DNA from: Micavibrio sp. UBA6145
GTDB taxonomy: Bacteria > Pseudomonadota > Alphaproteobacteria > Micavibrionales > UBA1664
Assembly: GCA_002423205.1 (NCBI GenBank)
Contig: DIUZ01000026.1
Span: forward strand, 446,452-510,451
Reading direction: 5' to 3'
Length of the DNA: 64,000 nt
The position numbers were made by a program, and so were the translations under genes. Shown piece by piece: positions 1-8,130 of this stretch. Each line of letters starts with the position of its first letter. Positions within the stretch are counted from its first letter, which is position 1. Under the pieces are notes generated by a model. It saw only the letters and a list, made by a program, of their open reading frames with translations. It searched no databases and was not told the DNA's origin.

Positions 1-794
1 TGTTCCTCAACAAATGCGACATGGTCGACGACGCTGAACTGGTTGACCTGGTTGAGATGGAAGTCCGCGAACTGCTGACCAAGTACAACTTCCCTGGCGA
101 CACGATCCCGATCATCCGTGGTTCGGCTGTGTGCGCGCTGGAAGGCAAGCAACCGGAACTGGGTCACGACGCGATCCTGAAACTGATGGCTGCCGTTGAC
201 GAATACATTCCGACCCCGGCGCGTCCGAAAGACAAGCCGTTCCTGATGCCGGTCGAAGACGTGTTCTCGATCTCTGGCCGCGGTACCGTTGTTACGGGCC
301 GTGTCGAGCAAGGCATCGTGAAGGTTGGCGACGAACTGGAAATCGTTGGCCTGAAAGCCACGCAGAAGACGGTTCTGACCGGCGTTGAAATGTTCCGCAA
401 GCTGCTCGATCAGGGCGAAGCTGGCGACAACATTGGCGCGCTGCTCCGTGGTACGAAACGCGAAGACGTTGAGCGCGGTCAGGTGCTCTGCGCTCCGGGT
501 TCGATCACGCCGCACACGAAGTTCACGGCCGAGACCTACATTCTCTCGAAAGAAGAGGGTGGCCGTCACACGCCGTTCTTCAACAAATACCGCCCTCAGT
601 TCTACTTCCGCACGACGGACGTGACTGGCACGGTTGAACTTGCTGCCGGCACCGAGATGGTTATGCCTGGCGACAACGTGACCGTTACGGTTGAACTGAT
701 CGCCCCGATCGCCATGACTGAAGGCCTGCGCTTCGCTATCCGCGAAGGCGGCAAGACCGTCGGCGCCGGCGTCGTCGGTAAGATCCTGGCTTAA
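1..794 (+). CDS. tuf: Elongation factor Tu, 3' part only
   Basis: EF-Tu is the GTPase that carries aminoacyl-tRNA to the ribosomal A site. The frame is open from the window edge (codons start at base 3), so the 5' end lies outside. The visible part begins with the G4 guanine-specificity motif NKCD and runs through the end of the G domain, domain 2 (GRGTVVTGRVEQG) and domain 3 (MPGDNVTV, RFAIREGGKTVGAGVV), ending at TAA 792-794. About 264 of the usual ~396 codons are present. It sits 14 bp before rpsJ, the standard tuf-rpsJ junction of the S10 operon. Confidence 0.97.
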   Translation, partial: FLNKCDMVDDAELVDLVEMEVRELLTKYNFPGDTIPIIRGSAVCALEGKQPELGHDAILKLMAAVDEYIPTPARPKDKPFLMPVEDVFSISGRGTVVTGRVEQGIVKVGDELEIVGLKATQKTVLTGVEMFRKLLDQGEAGDNIGALLRGTKREDVERGQVLCAPGSITPHTKFTAETYILSKEEGGRHTPFFNKYRPQFYFRTTDVTGTVELAAGTEMVMPGDNVTVTVELIAPIAMTEGLRFAIREGGKTVGAGVVGKILA

Positions 795-808
795 GGAAAG
801 AAAAGACA

Positions 809-1129
809 ATGAGCGCTCAAGACATCCGCATCCGCCTCCGGGCTTTCGATCACCGCCTTCTGGACCAAGCCAGCAGCGAGATCGTCAACACAGCAAAACG
901 TACCGGTGCACAAGTTCGTGGTCCGGTGCCGCTGCCGACGCGCATTGAACGCTTTACCGTTCTTCGCTCGCCGCACATCGACAAAAAGTCGATGGAAGCA
1001 TTCGAAATGCGTACCCACAAGCGCGTGATTGATATTGTGGAACCGACGCCCCAGACCATCGACGCGCTGATGAAGCTCGACCTGGCCGCAGGCGTGGATG
1101 TTGAAATCAAGCTCGGACAAGCTGCCTAA
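809..1129 (+). CDS. rpsJ: Small ribosomal subunit protein S10
   Basis: S10 is a 30S head protein that in other bacteria also acts as NusE in antitermination. The 106-residue product is collinear with bacterial S10: IRIRLRAFDHRLLDQ near the N-terminus, NTAKRTGAQVRGPVPLPT in the middle, FEMRTHKR, and the C-terminal ALMKLDLAAGVDVEIKL. A purine-rich stretch (GGAAAG) precedes ATG 809. It is the first full gene of the cluster and is followed by a 45-bp gap before rplC. Confidence 0.97.
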   Translation: MSAQDIRIRLRAFDHRLLDQASSEIVNTAKRTGAQVRGPVPLPTRIERFTVLRSPHIDKKSMEAFEMRTHKRVIDIVEPTPQTIDALMKLDLAAGVDVEIKLGQAA

Positions 1130-1174
1130 CATTGGGTTGGGTGGGCGTGAGCCTCTGAACAAGGAATAAAGAGT

Positions 1175-1957
1175 ATGACTGCAAGAACTGGTTTGATCGC
1201 ACGCAAGGAAGGGATGAGCCGCTACTTCACCCCGGAAGGCGCACACGTGCCCGTGACGATTCTCAAGATCGAAAACCTCCAGGTCACCGCTGTGATGACT
1301 GAAGAGAAAAACGGTTACACCGCTGTCCAGCTGGGCGCCGGCACACCGAAAGTGAAAAACCTCGCCAAGGCTCAGCGTGAATCGTTTGCAAAAACGAAAG
1401 TTTCGCCGAAGTCGAAGCTGATGGAATTCCGCGTCGATCCGAAGAATGTCCTCGAAGTTGGTGCCGAACTCGGCGTTAACCACTTCGTCGCCGGCCAGTT
1501 TGTCGATGTGCAGGGTTTCTCAACCGGTAAAGGTTACGCCGGTGTCATGAAACGCTGGAACTTCGGCGGTCTTCGCGCAACGCACGGCGTGTCCGTCTCT
1601 CACCGTTCGGCTGGTTCGACCGGTCAGCGCCAGGATCCGGGCCGTACCTTCAAAGGCAAAAAAATGGCCGGTCATCTCGGTAACGAGCTGACCACCACCC
1701 AGAACCTGAAAGTCGTCGGTATCGATGAAGCAGAAGGCCTGATCCTGATCCAGGGTTCGGTCCCGGGCCATAAAGGCGCGTGGATTGCAATCACGGACGC
1801 AGTGAAAAAAGCCCGTCACAAAGACGCTCCGATGCCTGCCGGTCTGAAAACGGCCAAACAAGAACAACAAGTGGAAGCTCCTGCCGCTGAACAAGCTGCT
1901 GAAGCCCCGCAAACGGAGGCTTCGGTTAACGAAGCCGCCCAGAAAAACGCGGAGTAA
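1175..1957 (+). CDS. rplC: Large ribosomal subunit protein L3 with acidic C-terminal tail
   Basis: L3 is a primary 23S rRNA binder near the peptidyl transferase centre. The body matches bacterial L3, with KRWNFGGLRATHGVSVSHR and the GSTGQRQDPGR loop whose Gln is the usual methylation site. At 260 residues it exceeds the usual ~210, because about 45 residues rich in Ala, Glu and Gln follow the conserved body. AAGGAATAAAGAGT precedes ATG 1175. rplD starts 6 bp downstream. The tail fits a pattern of extended ribosomal proteins throughout this cluster. Confidence 0.96.
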   Translation: MTARTGLIARKEGMSRYFTPEGAHVPVTILKIENLQVTAVMTEEKNGYTAVQLGAGTPKVKNLAKAQRESFAKTKVSPKSKLMEFRVDPKNVLEVGAELGVNHFVAGQFVDVQGFSTGKGYAGVMKRWNFGGLRATHGVSVSHRSAGSTGQRQDPGRTFKGKKMAGHLGNELTTTQNLKVVGIDEAEGLILIQGSVPGHKGAWIAITDAVKKARHKDAPMPAGLKTAKQEQQVEAPAAEQAAEAPQTEASVNEAAQKNAE

Positions 1958-1963
1958 GCCGAC

Positions 1964-2587
1964 ATGAAACTCGCTGTTAAAACTCTTGATAACAAAGACG
2001 CTGGTTCAGTCGAACTCGACGCATCGGTCTTTGGCGCGCCTGTCCGTAAGGACATCCTGCTCGCGATGGTTCGCTACCAACTGGCGAAACGCCGCGCCGG
2101 CACGCACAAAACCCGTGGCATTTCTGAAGTGTCTGGCACCGGTAAAAAGCCTTACAAACAAAAAGGCACCGGTAACGCTCGTCAGGGCTCGCTCCGCTCG
2201 CCGCAGTTCCGCGGTGGTGCAGTGATCTTCGGCCCGGTCAACCGCTCACACGCGATCGACCTGCCGAAAAAAGTCCGCAAAATGGCGCTGAAATCGGCTC
2301 TCTCCAGCAAGGCTGCTGAAGGCAAGCTGGTGATCATCGAGAACGTCACCGCCAAATCGCACAAGACCAAGGAAATGGTCGCCTCGTTCAAGCAACTGGG
2401 TATCGCTTCCGCCGTCATCGTCACCGGCGCTGACATGGACGTCAACTTCGCCCGTGCGACCACCAACATCCCGCTGATTGACGTGTTGTCGATCAATGGC
2501 GCCAACGTGTACGACATCCTGCGTCGCGACATGCTGGTTCTCACCAAAGAAGCTGTTACGGCTCTGACCGAAAAGCTGAAGGACTGA
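1964..2587 (+). CDS. rplD: Large ribosomal subunit protein L4
   Basis: L4 binds 23S rRNA and lines the exit tunnel; in enterobacteria it also represses the S10 operon. The 207-residue product has normal length. It contains the tunnel-loop signature GTGKKPYKQKGTGNARQGS around residues 50-70 and the C-terminal RRDMLVLTKEAVTALTEKL. The gene is tightly packed between rplC (6 bp) and rplW (2 bp). No S10-type leader could be judged, because the operon start lies upstream of the window. Confidence 0.96.
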   Translation: MKLAVKTLDNKDAGSVELDASVFGAPVRKDILLAMVRYQLAKRRAGTHKTRGISEVSGTGKKPYKQKGTGNARQGSLRSPQFRGGAVIFGPVNRSHAIDLPKKVRKMALKSALSSKAAEGKLVIIENVTAKSHKTKEMVASFKQLGIASAVIVTGADMDVNFARATTNIPLIDVLSINGANVYDILRRDMLVLTKEAVTALTEKLKD

Positions 2588-2589
2588 TC

Positions 2590-2913
2590 ATGGCTACGAA
2601 AAAGAAAACCGAGAACGTAAAAACTGCCGAGTGGATGTACACCATCATCCGCCGTCCGGTTGTGACTGAGAAATCAGCACGCGGCGCAGAACGCAACGAA
2701 GTGACCTTTGAAGTCTCCAAGACCGCGACCAAGCCGGAAATCCGCGCTGCCGTCGAAACGCTGTTCGGCGTCAAGGTTCTGGGCGTCAACACGCTCGTTC
2801 AAAAAGGCAAAACCAAGCTTTTCCGTGGCAAGCGCGCTTTCCGCTCTGACATGAAAAAAGCGATTGTGAAACTGGCTGACGGTCAAGCGATTGACTTCGG
2901 TCAGGTGAAGTAA
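2590..2913 (+). CDS. rplW: Large ribosomal subunit protein L23
   Basis: L23 sits at the tunnel exit and is a docking site for trigger factor and SRP. The 107-residue sequence carries the family pattern: IIRRPVVTEKS, then VEVSKTA-like and FGVKVLGVNT segments, and the basic loop GKTKLFRGKRAFRSDMKKAIV. A Lys-rich stretch of ~12 residues precedes the conserved start. It begins 2 bp after rplD and ends 15 bp before rplB, whose RBS (GGAAGAGAG) lies in that gap. Confidence 0.95.
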   Translation: MATKKKTENVKTAEWMYTIIRRPVVTEKSARGAERNEVTFEVSKTATKPEIRAAVETLFGVKVLGVNTLVQKGKTKLFRGKRAFRSDMKKAIVKLADGQAIDFGQVK

Positions 2914-2928
2914 GGAAGAGAGACCACC

Positions 2929-3768
2929 ATGGCACTCAAGCAATATAAACCCGTCACCTCCTCGCAGCGTCAGCTCGTTCTGAACACGCGTGAAGAGCTG
3001 TGGAAGGGCAAGCCCGAGAAGAAGCTGACCGCAGGTAAAAAGAAAACCGGCGGCCGTAACAACATGGGCCATGTCACCACCCGTCACATCGGCGGTGGTC
3101 ACAAGCAACTGTACCGCATCATCGACTTCAAACGTCTGAAACACGGCGTCGAAGCAACCGTCCTGCGCCTGGAATATGATCCGAACCGCACCGGTTACAT
3201 CGCTCTGATCGAATACACCGACGGCGAAAAAGCCTACATCCTGGCGCCTCAGCGTCTGGCCAAGGGCGACAAGATCTCGTCCGGTCCGACCGCTGACATC
3301 AAGCCGGGCAACGCCCTGCCGCTGAAAAACATGCCGGTTGGCACGATCGTGCACAACATTGAACTGCGCCTCGGCAAGGGCGGACAACTGTCCCGCTCGG
3401 CCGGTTGCTACGCTCAGGTCGTCGGCCGTGATGCTGGTTACGTTCAGGTCAAACTGTCTTCGGGCGAACTGCGCATCATTAAAGGTGACTGCATGGCCAC
3501 CGTTGGTGCAATGTCCAACGCGGATCACATGAACGAATCCTATGCCAAAGCCGGCCGTCAACGCTGGAAGGGCATTCGCCCGACCGTCCGCGGCGTGGCA
3601 ATGAACCCGGTCGATCACCCGCATGGTGGTGGTGAAGGCCGTACGTCCGGTGGTCGCCACCCGGTCACCCCGTGGGGCAAAGGCACCAAAGGCAACAAAA
3701 CGCGTACTAACAAATCGACTGATAGATTTATTATTCGCCGCCGCAAAAAGAAAAACGGCAGAGCGTAA
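2929..3768 (+). CDS. rplB: Large ribosomal subunit protein L2
   Basis: L2 is a core 50S protein needed for subunit association and peptidyl transfer. The 279-residue length is typical. Landmarks are KKTGGRNNMGHVTTRHIGGGHK in the N-terminal half (read as separate short blocks), the SH3-like region QLSRSAGCYAQVVGRDAGYV, and the highly conserved NPVDHPHGGGEGR with its functional His near residue 229. ATG 2929 has GGAAGAG upstream. The Lys/Arg-rich C-terminus RRRKKKNGRA is normal. Confidence 0.97.
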   Translation: MALKQYKPVTSSQRQLVLNTREELWKGKPEKKLTAGKKKTGGRNNMGHVTTRHIGGGHKQLYRIIDFKRLKHGVEATVLRLEYDPNRTGYIALIEYTDGEKAYILAPQRLAKGDKISSGPTADIKPGNALPLKNMPVGTIVHNIELRLGKGGQLSRSAGCYAQVVGRDAGYVQVKLSSGELRIIKGDCMATVGAMSNADHMNESYAKAGRQRWKGIRPTVRGVAMNPVDHPHGGGEGRTSGGRHPVTPWGKGTKGNKTRTNKSTDRFIIRRRKKKNGRA

Positions 3769-3782
3769 GGAGAAAATAGAAA

Positions 3783-4091
3783 ATGTCTCGTTCAACTTGG
3801 AAAGGCCCGTTCGTCCATCCTTCAATTTTGAAGAAGGTCGACAAGGCTCGTGCAGGCGGCAAAAACGTCATTATTCAGACGTATTCCCGCGCAACCGTCA
3901 TTCTCCCGCATTTCGTGGGTTTGACCTTTGGCGTGCACAACGGTCACAAATTCATCCCGGTCATCGTCAATGACCAGATGATTGGCCACCGTCTCGGCGA
4001 ATTCGCCCCGACGCGTACCTTCAGCGCTCACACTGCTGCCGACAAAAAAGCTGAAGCAGCAGCACCTGCCGCTAAAGCAGCCGGTAAATAA
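3783..4091 (+). CDS. rpsS: Small ribosomal subunit protein S19 with Ala/Lys tail
   Basis: S19 binds 16S rRNA in the 30S head with S13. The body is canonical: MSRSTWKGPFV, KVIIQTYSRATVILPHFVG-type core and HNGHKFIPV, then HRLGEFAPTRTF. It has 102 residues instead of about 92, because a tail of the type ADKKAEAAAPAAKAAGK was added. AAGGAGAAAATAGAAA precedes ATG 3783. rplV follows after 11 bp. Confidence is high from sequence and position in the S10 gene order. Confidence 0.96.
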   Translation: MSRSTWKGPFVHPSILKKVDKARAGGKNVIIQTYSRATVILPHFVGLTFGVHNGHKFIPVIVNDQMIGHRLGEFAPTRTFSAHTAADKKAEAAAPAAKAAGK

Positions 4092-4102
4092 GGAGATATG
4101 AA

Positions 4103-4540
4103 ATGAGCAAAGCTGCAAATCCTCCCAAGCAAGCGAAGAATGAGTCGCGCGCGCACTCGCAATACCTGCGCACGAGCCCTCGCAAGCTGAACCTGGTGGC
4201 TGCCATGATCCGCGGTAAATCGGCTGAAAAAGCGCTGATTGACCTGACCTTCAGCCATCGCCGCATCGCGAAAGACGTTCAGAAAGTTCTGAAAGCCGCC
4301 GTGACCAACGCCGAGAACAACCACAACCTCGATGTCGACCGTCTGGTCGTCGCCGAAGCGTCGGTTGGTCGTACGATGTCCATGAAGCGTTTCCACGCAC
4401 GTGGCCGCGGTAAAGCATCCCGTATCGAAAAGCCGTTCTCGCGCCTGACCATTGTCGTCCGCGAAGGCGAACCGAAAGTCAAAAAGGTCAAAACCAAACC
4501 TGCAGCCGAGAGAAAATCCGCTGCTAAGAAGGAAGCGTAA
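4103..4540 (+). CDS. rplV: Large ribosomal subunit protein L22 with basic tail
   Basis: L22 lines the nascent-peptide tunnel. The conserved part has RTSPRKLNLVAAMIRGK, then VLKAAVTNAENNHNLD, and the tunnel hairpin with MKRFHARGRGKASRIEKPFSRLTIVV. At 145 residues it is longer than the usual ~110-128; the extra C-terminal segment is KVKKVKTKPAAERKSAAKKEA-like, rich in Lys and Ala. An N-terminal Pro/Lys-rich stretch of about 15 residues is also present. It has AAGGAGAT before ATG 4103 and ends 2 bp before rpsC. Confidence 0.95.
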   Translation: MSKAANPPKQAKNESRAHSQYLRTSPRKLNLVAAMIRGKSAEKALIDLTFSHRRIAKDVQKVLKAAVTNAENNHNLDVDRLVVAEASVGRTMSMKRFHARGRGKASRIEKPFSRLTIVVREGEPKVKKVKTKPAAERKSAAKKEA

Positions 4541-4542
4541 TT

Positions 4543-5322
4543 ATGGGTCAGAAAGTCAATCCGATCGGCATGCGCGTAGGCATTAACCGTACTTGGGATT
4601 CGCGTTGGTTCGCGGATCGCGATTACGCAAGCAAGCTCATCGACGATCTGAAACTGCGTAAATACGTTCACGAAAAACTGAAGGCCGCCGGCGTCAGCAA
4701 AGTGATCGTTGAGCGCGCTGCCAAGAACGTGCGTGTGGCCATCCACACCGCGCGTCCGGGCGTGATCATCGGCAAAAAAGGCGCTGATATTGAAAAACTG
4801 CGCAAGGAACTGTCTGAAAAGGCCGGCGCTGACGTCGCTCTGAACATCGTTGAAATCCGCAAGCCGGAAATTGACGCTCAGCTCGTCGCTGAAGGCGTGG
4901 CACAACAGCTGGAACGCCGCGTTGCTTTCCGTCGTGCCATGAAACGCGCTGTCCAGTCCGCTCTGCGTATGGGCGGCCAGGGTATCCGTATCAACGTCTC
5001 CGGCCGTCTGGCTGGTGGTGACATCGCCCGTATGGAATGGTACCGCGAAGGCCGCGTGCCGTTGCACACCCTGCGCGCTGACATCGATTTCGGCTTTGCT
5101 GAAGCGCTGACCACCTACGGTATCATCGGCTGCAAAGTCTGGATCTATAAGGGCGAAGTTATGGCTCACGATCCGATGGCACGCGACAAGCGTATCTCGG
5201 AAGCCCAGGGCTGGAACCGCGAAGGCGGCAACCAGGACCGTCCGGCACGTGAACCGCGCCCGGACCGCGAAGACCGCCCTCGTGGTGGCCGTCGTGACCG
5301 CAAAGAAGAAAACAAAGAATAA
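4543..5322 (+). CDS. rpsC: Small ribosomal subunit protein S3 with Arg/Asp-rich tail
   Basis: S3 forms part of the mRNA entry channel of the 30S subunit. The protein starts with the invariant MGQKVNPIGMRVG, carries a KH domain with ARPGVIIGKKGADIEKLR near residues 72-90, and ends its conserved part at the GCKVWIYKGE segment. At 259 residues it is longer than many S3 proteins (~210-240) because of a charged tail with repeated RPDRED and RGGRRDR units. It overlaps no neighbour; a 31-bp gap precedes rplP. Confidence 0.96.
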   Translation: MGQKVNPIGMRVGINRTWDSRWFADRDYASKLIDDLKLRKYVHEKLKAAGVSKVIVERAAKNVRVAIHTARPGVIIGKKGADIEKLRKELSEKAGADVALNIVEIRKPEIDAQLVAEGVAQQLERRVAFRRAMKRAVQSALRMGGQGIRINVSGRLAGGDIARMEWYREGRVPLHTLRADIDFGFAEALTTYGIIGCKVWIYKGEVMAHDPMARDKRISEAQGWNREGGNQDRPAREPRPDREDRPRGGRRDRKEENKE

Positions 5323-5353
5323 CTAGAAATTACAAGGATAAGGAACTGCTGTC

Positions 5354-5767
5354 ATGATGCAGCCTAAGAAAACCAAGTACCGGAAAGCCCACAAGGGCCG
5401 TATCCGTGGCGTCGCCAAGGGCGGCACCGAACTGAACTTCGGTTCGGTCGGTCTCAAAGCAATCGAGCCGGAGCGCATCACTGCGCGCCAGATCGAGGCT
5501 GCCCGCCGTGCGATTTCCCGTCACATGAAACGCCAGGGCCAGCTCTGGATCCGCGTTTTCCCGGACGTCCCTGTCTCGAAAAAACCCCTCGAAGTGCGTA
5601 TGGGTTCGGGCAAAGGTTCGCCGGAATACTGGGTCTGCCGCGTCAAGCCGGGCCGTATCATGTTTGAACTGGACGGCATCCCTGTCCAGCTGGCAAAAGA
5701 AGCGCTGGAACTGGCTGCTGCCAAACTTCCGCTCAAAACAAAAATCGTCGCTCGTATCGGCGAATAA
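5354..5767 (+). CDS. rplP: Large ribosomal subunit protein L16
   Basis: L16 organises the A-site region of the 50S subunit. The 137-residue length is normal. Signatures are MQPKKTKYRKAHKGR at the N-terminus, the family block ARQIEAARRAISRHMKRQG, WIRVFPD and GKGSPEYWVCRVKPGRIMFE. Two adjacent ATG codons (5354 and 5357) exist; the first gives the usual M-x-QPK start. AAGGATAAGGAA lies upstream. It is followed by rpmC after 14 bp. Confidence 0.96.
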   Translation: MMQPKKTKYRKAHKGRIRGVAKGGTELNFGSVGLKAIEPERITARQIEAARRAISRHMKRQGQLWIRVFPDVPVSKKPLEVRMGSGKGSPEYWVCRVKPGRIMFELDGIPVQLAKEALELAAAKLPLKTKIVARIGE

Positions 5768-5781
5768 GGATAGAGGACACT

Positions 5782-6054
5782 ATGAAAGCTGAACAAATGC
5801 GCGCCAAGTCGGCCGATGAGCTGAAAGAGATGATCATGGAACTGCGCAAGGAGCAAATGACCCTGCGCTTCCAGAAATCCGCTCAGCAGCTGCAGAACAC
5901 GACACAACTGACTGTCGTTCGTCGCAACATCGCGCGCGCCAAGACCCTTTTGAAACAACAAAACGCTGGTGCCGCCGTGAAAACGGCTAAAGCCCCGGCT
6001 AAAAAAGCTGCTAAAGCGCCCGTCGCTAAAAAAGCGGCTAAAGCCAAGGCATAA
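5782..6054 (+). CDS. rpmC: Large ribosomal subunit protein L29 with KAAKKA tail
   Basis: L29 lies next to L23 at the tunnel exit. Residues 1-63 are a canonical L29 with MRAKSADELKEMIMELRKEQM and VVRRNIARAKTLL. The remaining ~27 residues repeat Ala/Lys blocks such as APAKKAAKAPVAKKAAK, so the product has 90 residues against the usual 63-70. The tail resembles the basic tails of histone-H1-like proteins and is shared in style with S17, L17 and S19 here. AAGGATAGAGGAC precedes ATG 5782. Confidence 0.94.
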   Translation: MKAEQMRAKSADELKEMIMELRKEQMTLRFQKSAQQLQNTTQLTVVRRNIARAKTLLKQQNAGAAVKTAKAPAKKAAKAPVAKKAAKAKA

Positions 6055-6065
6055 GGAGAGAAAAG

Positions 6066-6434
6066 ATGCCCCGCCGCGTACTGCAAGGCACTGTTACGTC
6101 CGATAAAGCGAACAAAACCATCACGGTTCTGGTCGAACGCCGTATCATGCACGAGAAATACAAGAAATACGTGAAGAAGTCGTCGAAGTACTCGGCTCAC
6201 GATGAAACCAATGTCTGCAAAGTCGGCGACATCGTTTCGATCGAAGAGTGCCGTCCGATTTCCAAGAACAAGTCCTGGAAAGTCATCGAAGGCCGCGACC
6301 GTAAAGGTAAAGCCTACGAAGTCCCGGCATTTGATCCGGCCACGACCGTCGCTGCCCCGGTTGCCGCAAAGGCTCCCAAGGCTCCGGCCGCTAAGAAACC
6401 CGCTGCTGCTAAAAAAGCAGCTGCTAAGAAATAA
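6066..6434 (+). CDS. rpsQ: Small ribosomal subunit protein S17 with KAAKKA tail
   Basis: S17 is an OB-fold 16S rRNA binder. Residues 1-~85 hold the family pattern MPRRVLQGTVTSDKANKTITV, then HEKYKKYVKKSSKYSAHDE and GDIVSIEECRPISKNKSWKV. About 37 further residues of AAPVAAKAPKAPAAKKPAAAKKAA type bring it to 122, well over the normal ~80-90. It is 11 bp after rpmC with AAGGAGAGAAAAG as RBS. The basic tail mirrors that of L29, its neighbour in the cluster. Confidence 0.94.
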   Translation: MPRRVLQGTVTSDKANKTITVLVERRIMHEKYKKYVKKSSKYSAHDETNVCKVGDIVSIEECRPISKNKSWKVIEGRDRKGKAYEVPAFDPATTVAAPVAAKAPKAPAAKKPAAAKKAAAKK

Positions 6435-6455
6435 CAAAAAGGAATAGGTGCAACA

Positions 6456-6824
6456 ATGATCCAGATGCAAACCGTTCTTGACGTTGCCGACAACTCCGGC
6501 GCCAAGAAAGTGATGTGCATTAAAGTGCTCGGTGGTTCGCACAAGCGTACCGCCAACATCGGCGAAGAAATCGTATGCTCCGTCAAGGACGCGATTCCGC
6601 GCGGTCGCGTGAAAAAAGGCCAGGTCGTCAAGGCGGTTATCGTCCGCACGAAGACCGGCATGAAACGCGAAGATGGCACGACAATCCGCTTCGACTCCAA
6701 CTCGGTTGTTCTGGTCAATGCCCAGAAAGAACCGGTCGGCACGCGTATCTTCGGCCCGGTGACGCGCGAACTGCGTCCCGCCGGCTACATGAAAATCATT
6801 TCACTGGCTGCTGAGGTGCTGTAA
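6456..6824 (+). CDS. rplN: Large ribosomal subunit protein L14
   Basis: L14 forms part of an intersubunit bridge. The 122-residue product has standard length and no extension: MIQMQTVLDVADNSGAKKVM at the start, the PRGRVKKGQVVKAVIVRTK block and GTRIFGPVTRELR near the end. AAAAGGAATAGG precedes the ATG. Its stop TAA (6822-6824) shares one base with the ATG of rplX (TAATG), so translation of L24 is probably coupled to it. Confidence 0.97.
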   Translation: MIQMQTVLDVADNSGAKKVMCIKVLGGSHKRTANIGEEIVCSVKDAIPRGRVKKGQVVKAVIVRTKTGMKREDGTTIRFDSNSVVLVNAQKEPVGTRIFGPVTRELRPAGYMKIISLAAEVL

Positions 6825-7156
6825 TGACAAGCGCAACCAAATTCAAAATCAAAAAGGGCGACCAGGTCGTCGTTATTTCGGGCTCCAATAAGGGCGCGAA
6901 AGGCGAAGTTCTGAAAGTCCTGCGCGATGAAAACCGCGTTGTCGTTCAGGGTGTCAACATGCGCACCCTGCACAAGAAACCGACCCAGACGACCCCGGGC
7001 GGCATCGAAAAGAGCGAAGGTTCGATCCACGTTTCGAACGTCGCAATTGCCGATCCGAAATCCGGTAAAGCCACCAAAGTCGGCTTCAAAACCCAGAAAG
7101 ATGGCACGAAAGTCCGCGTAGCGCGGAAATCGGGCGAAACGATTGAAGGCAAATAA
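6824..7156 (+). CDS. rplX: Large ribosomal subunit protein L24
   Basis: L24 is an assembly-initiating 50S protein with a KOW motif. The sequence has FKIKKGDQVVVISGSNKGAKGEVL, the KOW region at residues ~5-35, then VNMRTLHKKPTQTTPGGIEKSEG. The 110-residue length is normal. The start overlaps the rplN stop by one base and no separate Shine-Dalgarno is needed. rplE follows after 2 bp. Confidence 0.96.
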   Translation: MTSATKFKIKKGDQVVVISGSNKGAKGEVLKVLRDENRVVVQGVNMRTLHKKPTQTTPGGIEKSEGSIHVSNVAIADPKSGKATKVGFKTQKDGTKVRVARKSGETIEGK

Positions 7157-7158
7157 TC

Positions 7159-7791
7159 ATGGCGACCGAAAAGAAAGTCAAAAAAGAAAAGGCTGAAGAA
7201 TCGGCGGTGAAAACCGTCAAGAAGCAAGCCGCCCCTGACAAGGGTTACAAGCCGCGCCTGCAGGCTGACTATGAAGCACGTGTCCGTAAGGCGCTGGCTG
7301 AGAAGTTCGGCTTCAAGAACGTGCACGAAATTCCTGCTCTGGATAAAATCGTCCTGAACATGGGTGTCGGCGAATCGACGCAAGACTCGCGTAAAGCGGC
7401 TCAGGCGGCTGAAGACCTGACCCTCATCGCCGGCCAGCGCGCCGTCGTGACCTACGCCAAGAAATCGATCGCGACCTTTAAAGTCCGCGAGAACATGCCC
7501 CTCGGCTGCAAAGTCACCCTGCGCAAACGCCGCATGTACGAATTCCTGGATCGCCTGATCAACGTGGCTCTGCCGCGCGTGCGTGACTTCCGCGGCCTGT
7601 CGCCGCGTTCGTTCGACGGTCAGGGCAATTACTCCCTGGGCATCAAGGAACACGTGATTTTCCCGGAAGTGAACTTCGACAAGGTCGACAAAATCCTTGG
7701 TATGGACATCGTCATCTGCACGACGGCCAAAAACCGGGATGAGGCCTTCGCACTTCTCAAAGAATTCAACATGCCGATCCGTGATCGCTAA
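7159..7791 (+). CDS. rplE: Large ribosomal subunit protein L5 with charged N-terminal extension
   Basis: L5 binds 5S rRNA in the central protuberance. The canonical body begins near residue 29 (PRLQADYEARVRKALAEKFG) and includes LDKIVLNMGVGE, KKSIATFKVREN and PLGCKVTLR, ending in the usual IVICTTAKNRDEAFALLKEF. The first ~28 residues form a Lys/Glu-rich lead (MATEKKVKKEKAEESAVK) that ordinary L5 (about 180 residues) lacks, giving 210 residues. The upstream start is kept because ATG 7159 follows rplX by 2 bp. Confidence 0.95.
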   Translation: MATEKKVKKEKAEESAVKTVKKQAAPDKGYKPRLQADYEARVRKALAEKFGFKNVHEIPALDKIVLNMGVGESTQDSRKAAQAAEDLTLIAGQRAVVTYAKKSIATFKVRENMPLGCKVTLRKRRMYEFLDRLINVALPRVRDFRGLSPRSFDGQGNYSLGIKEHVIFPEVNFDKVDKILGMDIVICTTAKNRDEAFALLKEFNMPIRDR

Positions 7792-7805
7792 GGAGAGAAC
7801 GAAAA

Positions 7806-8111
7806 ATGGCTAAAACCTGTATGATCGAACGCGAGAAAAAACGCGCCAAGCTGGAGAAACGTTTCGCTGCGAAGCGTATAGCTCTGCTTAAAGTGGCTCG
7901 CGACCGTACGGCCGATCCGGCTGAAATCTTTGAAGCGAACATGAAGCTCGCTAAATTGCCGCGCAACTCCGCCAAGATCCGCAAGCGTAACCGCTGCGCT
8001 CTGACCGGCCGCCCGCGTGCAGTGCACCGTAAGTTTAAATTGTCCCGCAACATGCTCCGCGAAAAAGCTTCGCGTGGTGAGTTGCCGGGTGTTGTGAAAT
8101 CTAGCTGGTAA
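7806..8111 (+). CDS. rpsN: Small ribosomal subunit protein S14, zinc-free type
   Basis: S14 is a late-assembling 30S head protein. The 101-residue length and the sequence NRCALTGRPRAVHRKFKLSRNMLREKA with GELPGVVKSSW at the end match the long, zinc-independent form; the CxxC pairs of the short zinc form are missing. AAGGAGAGAACGAAAA precedes ATG 7806. The gene stands between rplE and rpsH as usual in spc operons. Confidence 0.96.
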   Translation: MAKTCMIEREKKRAKLEKRFAAKRIALLKVARDRTADPAEIFEANMKLAKLPRNSAKIRKRNRCALTGRPRAVHRKFKLSRNMLREKASRGELPGVVKSSW

Positions 8112-8130
8112 GAAAGGACGAGGAAATCCC

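Noticed and set aside
2674..3825. Long minus-strand open frame opposite rplB (383 codons)
   Set aside because: It is the reverse of a strongly biased ribosomal gene; the translation has no family features, and rplW and rplB are certain on the other strand.
5962..6054. KAAKKA repeats in rpmC, rpsQ and rplQ as possible DNA tandem repeats or a CRISPR-like array
   Set aside because: They are codon-level repeats within protein tails, of varying length and without spacers.
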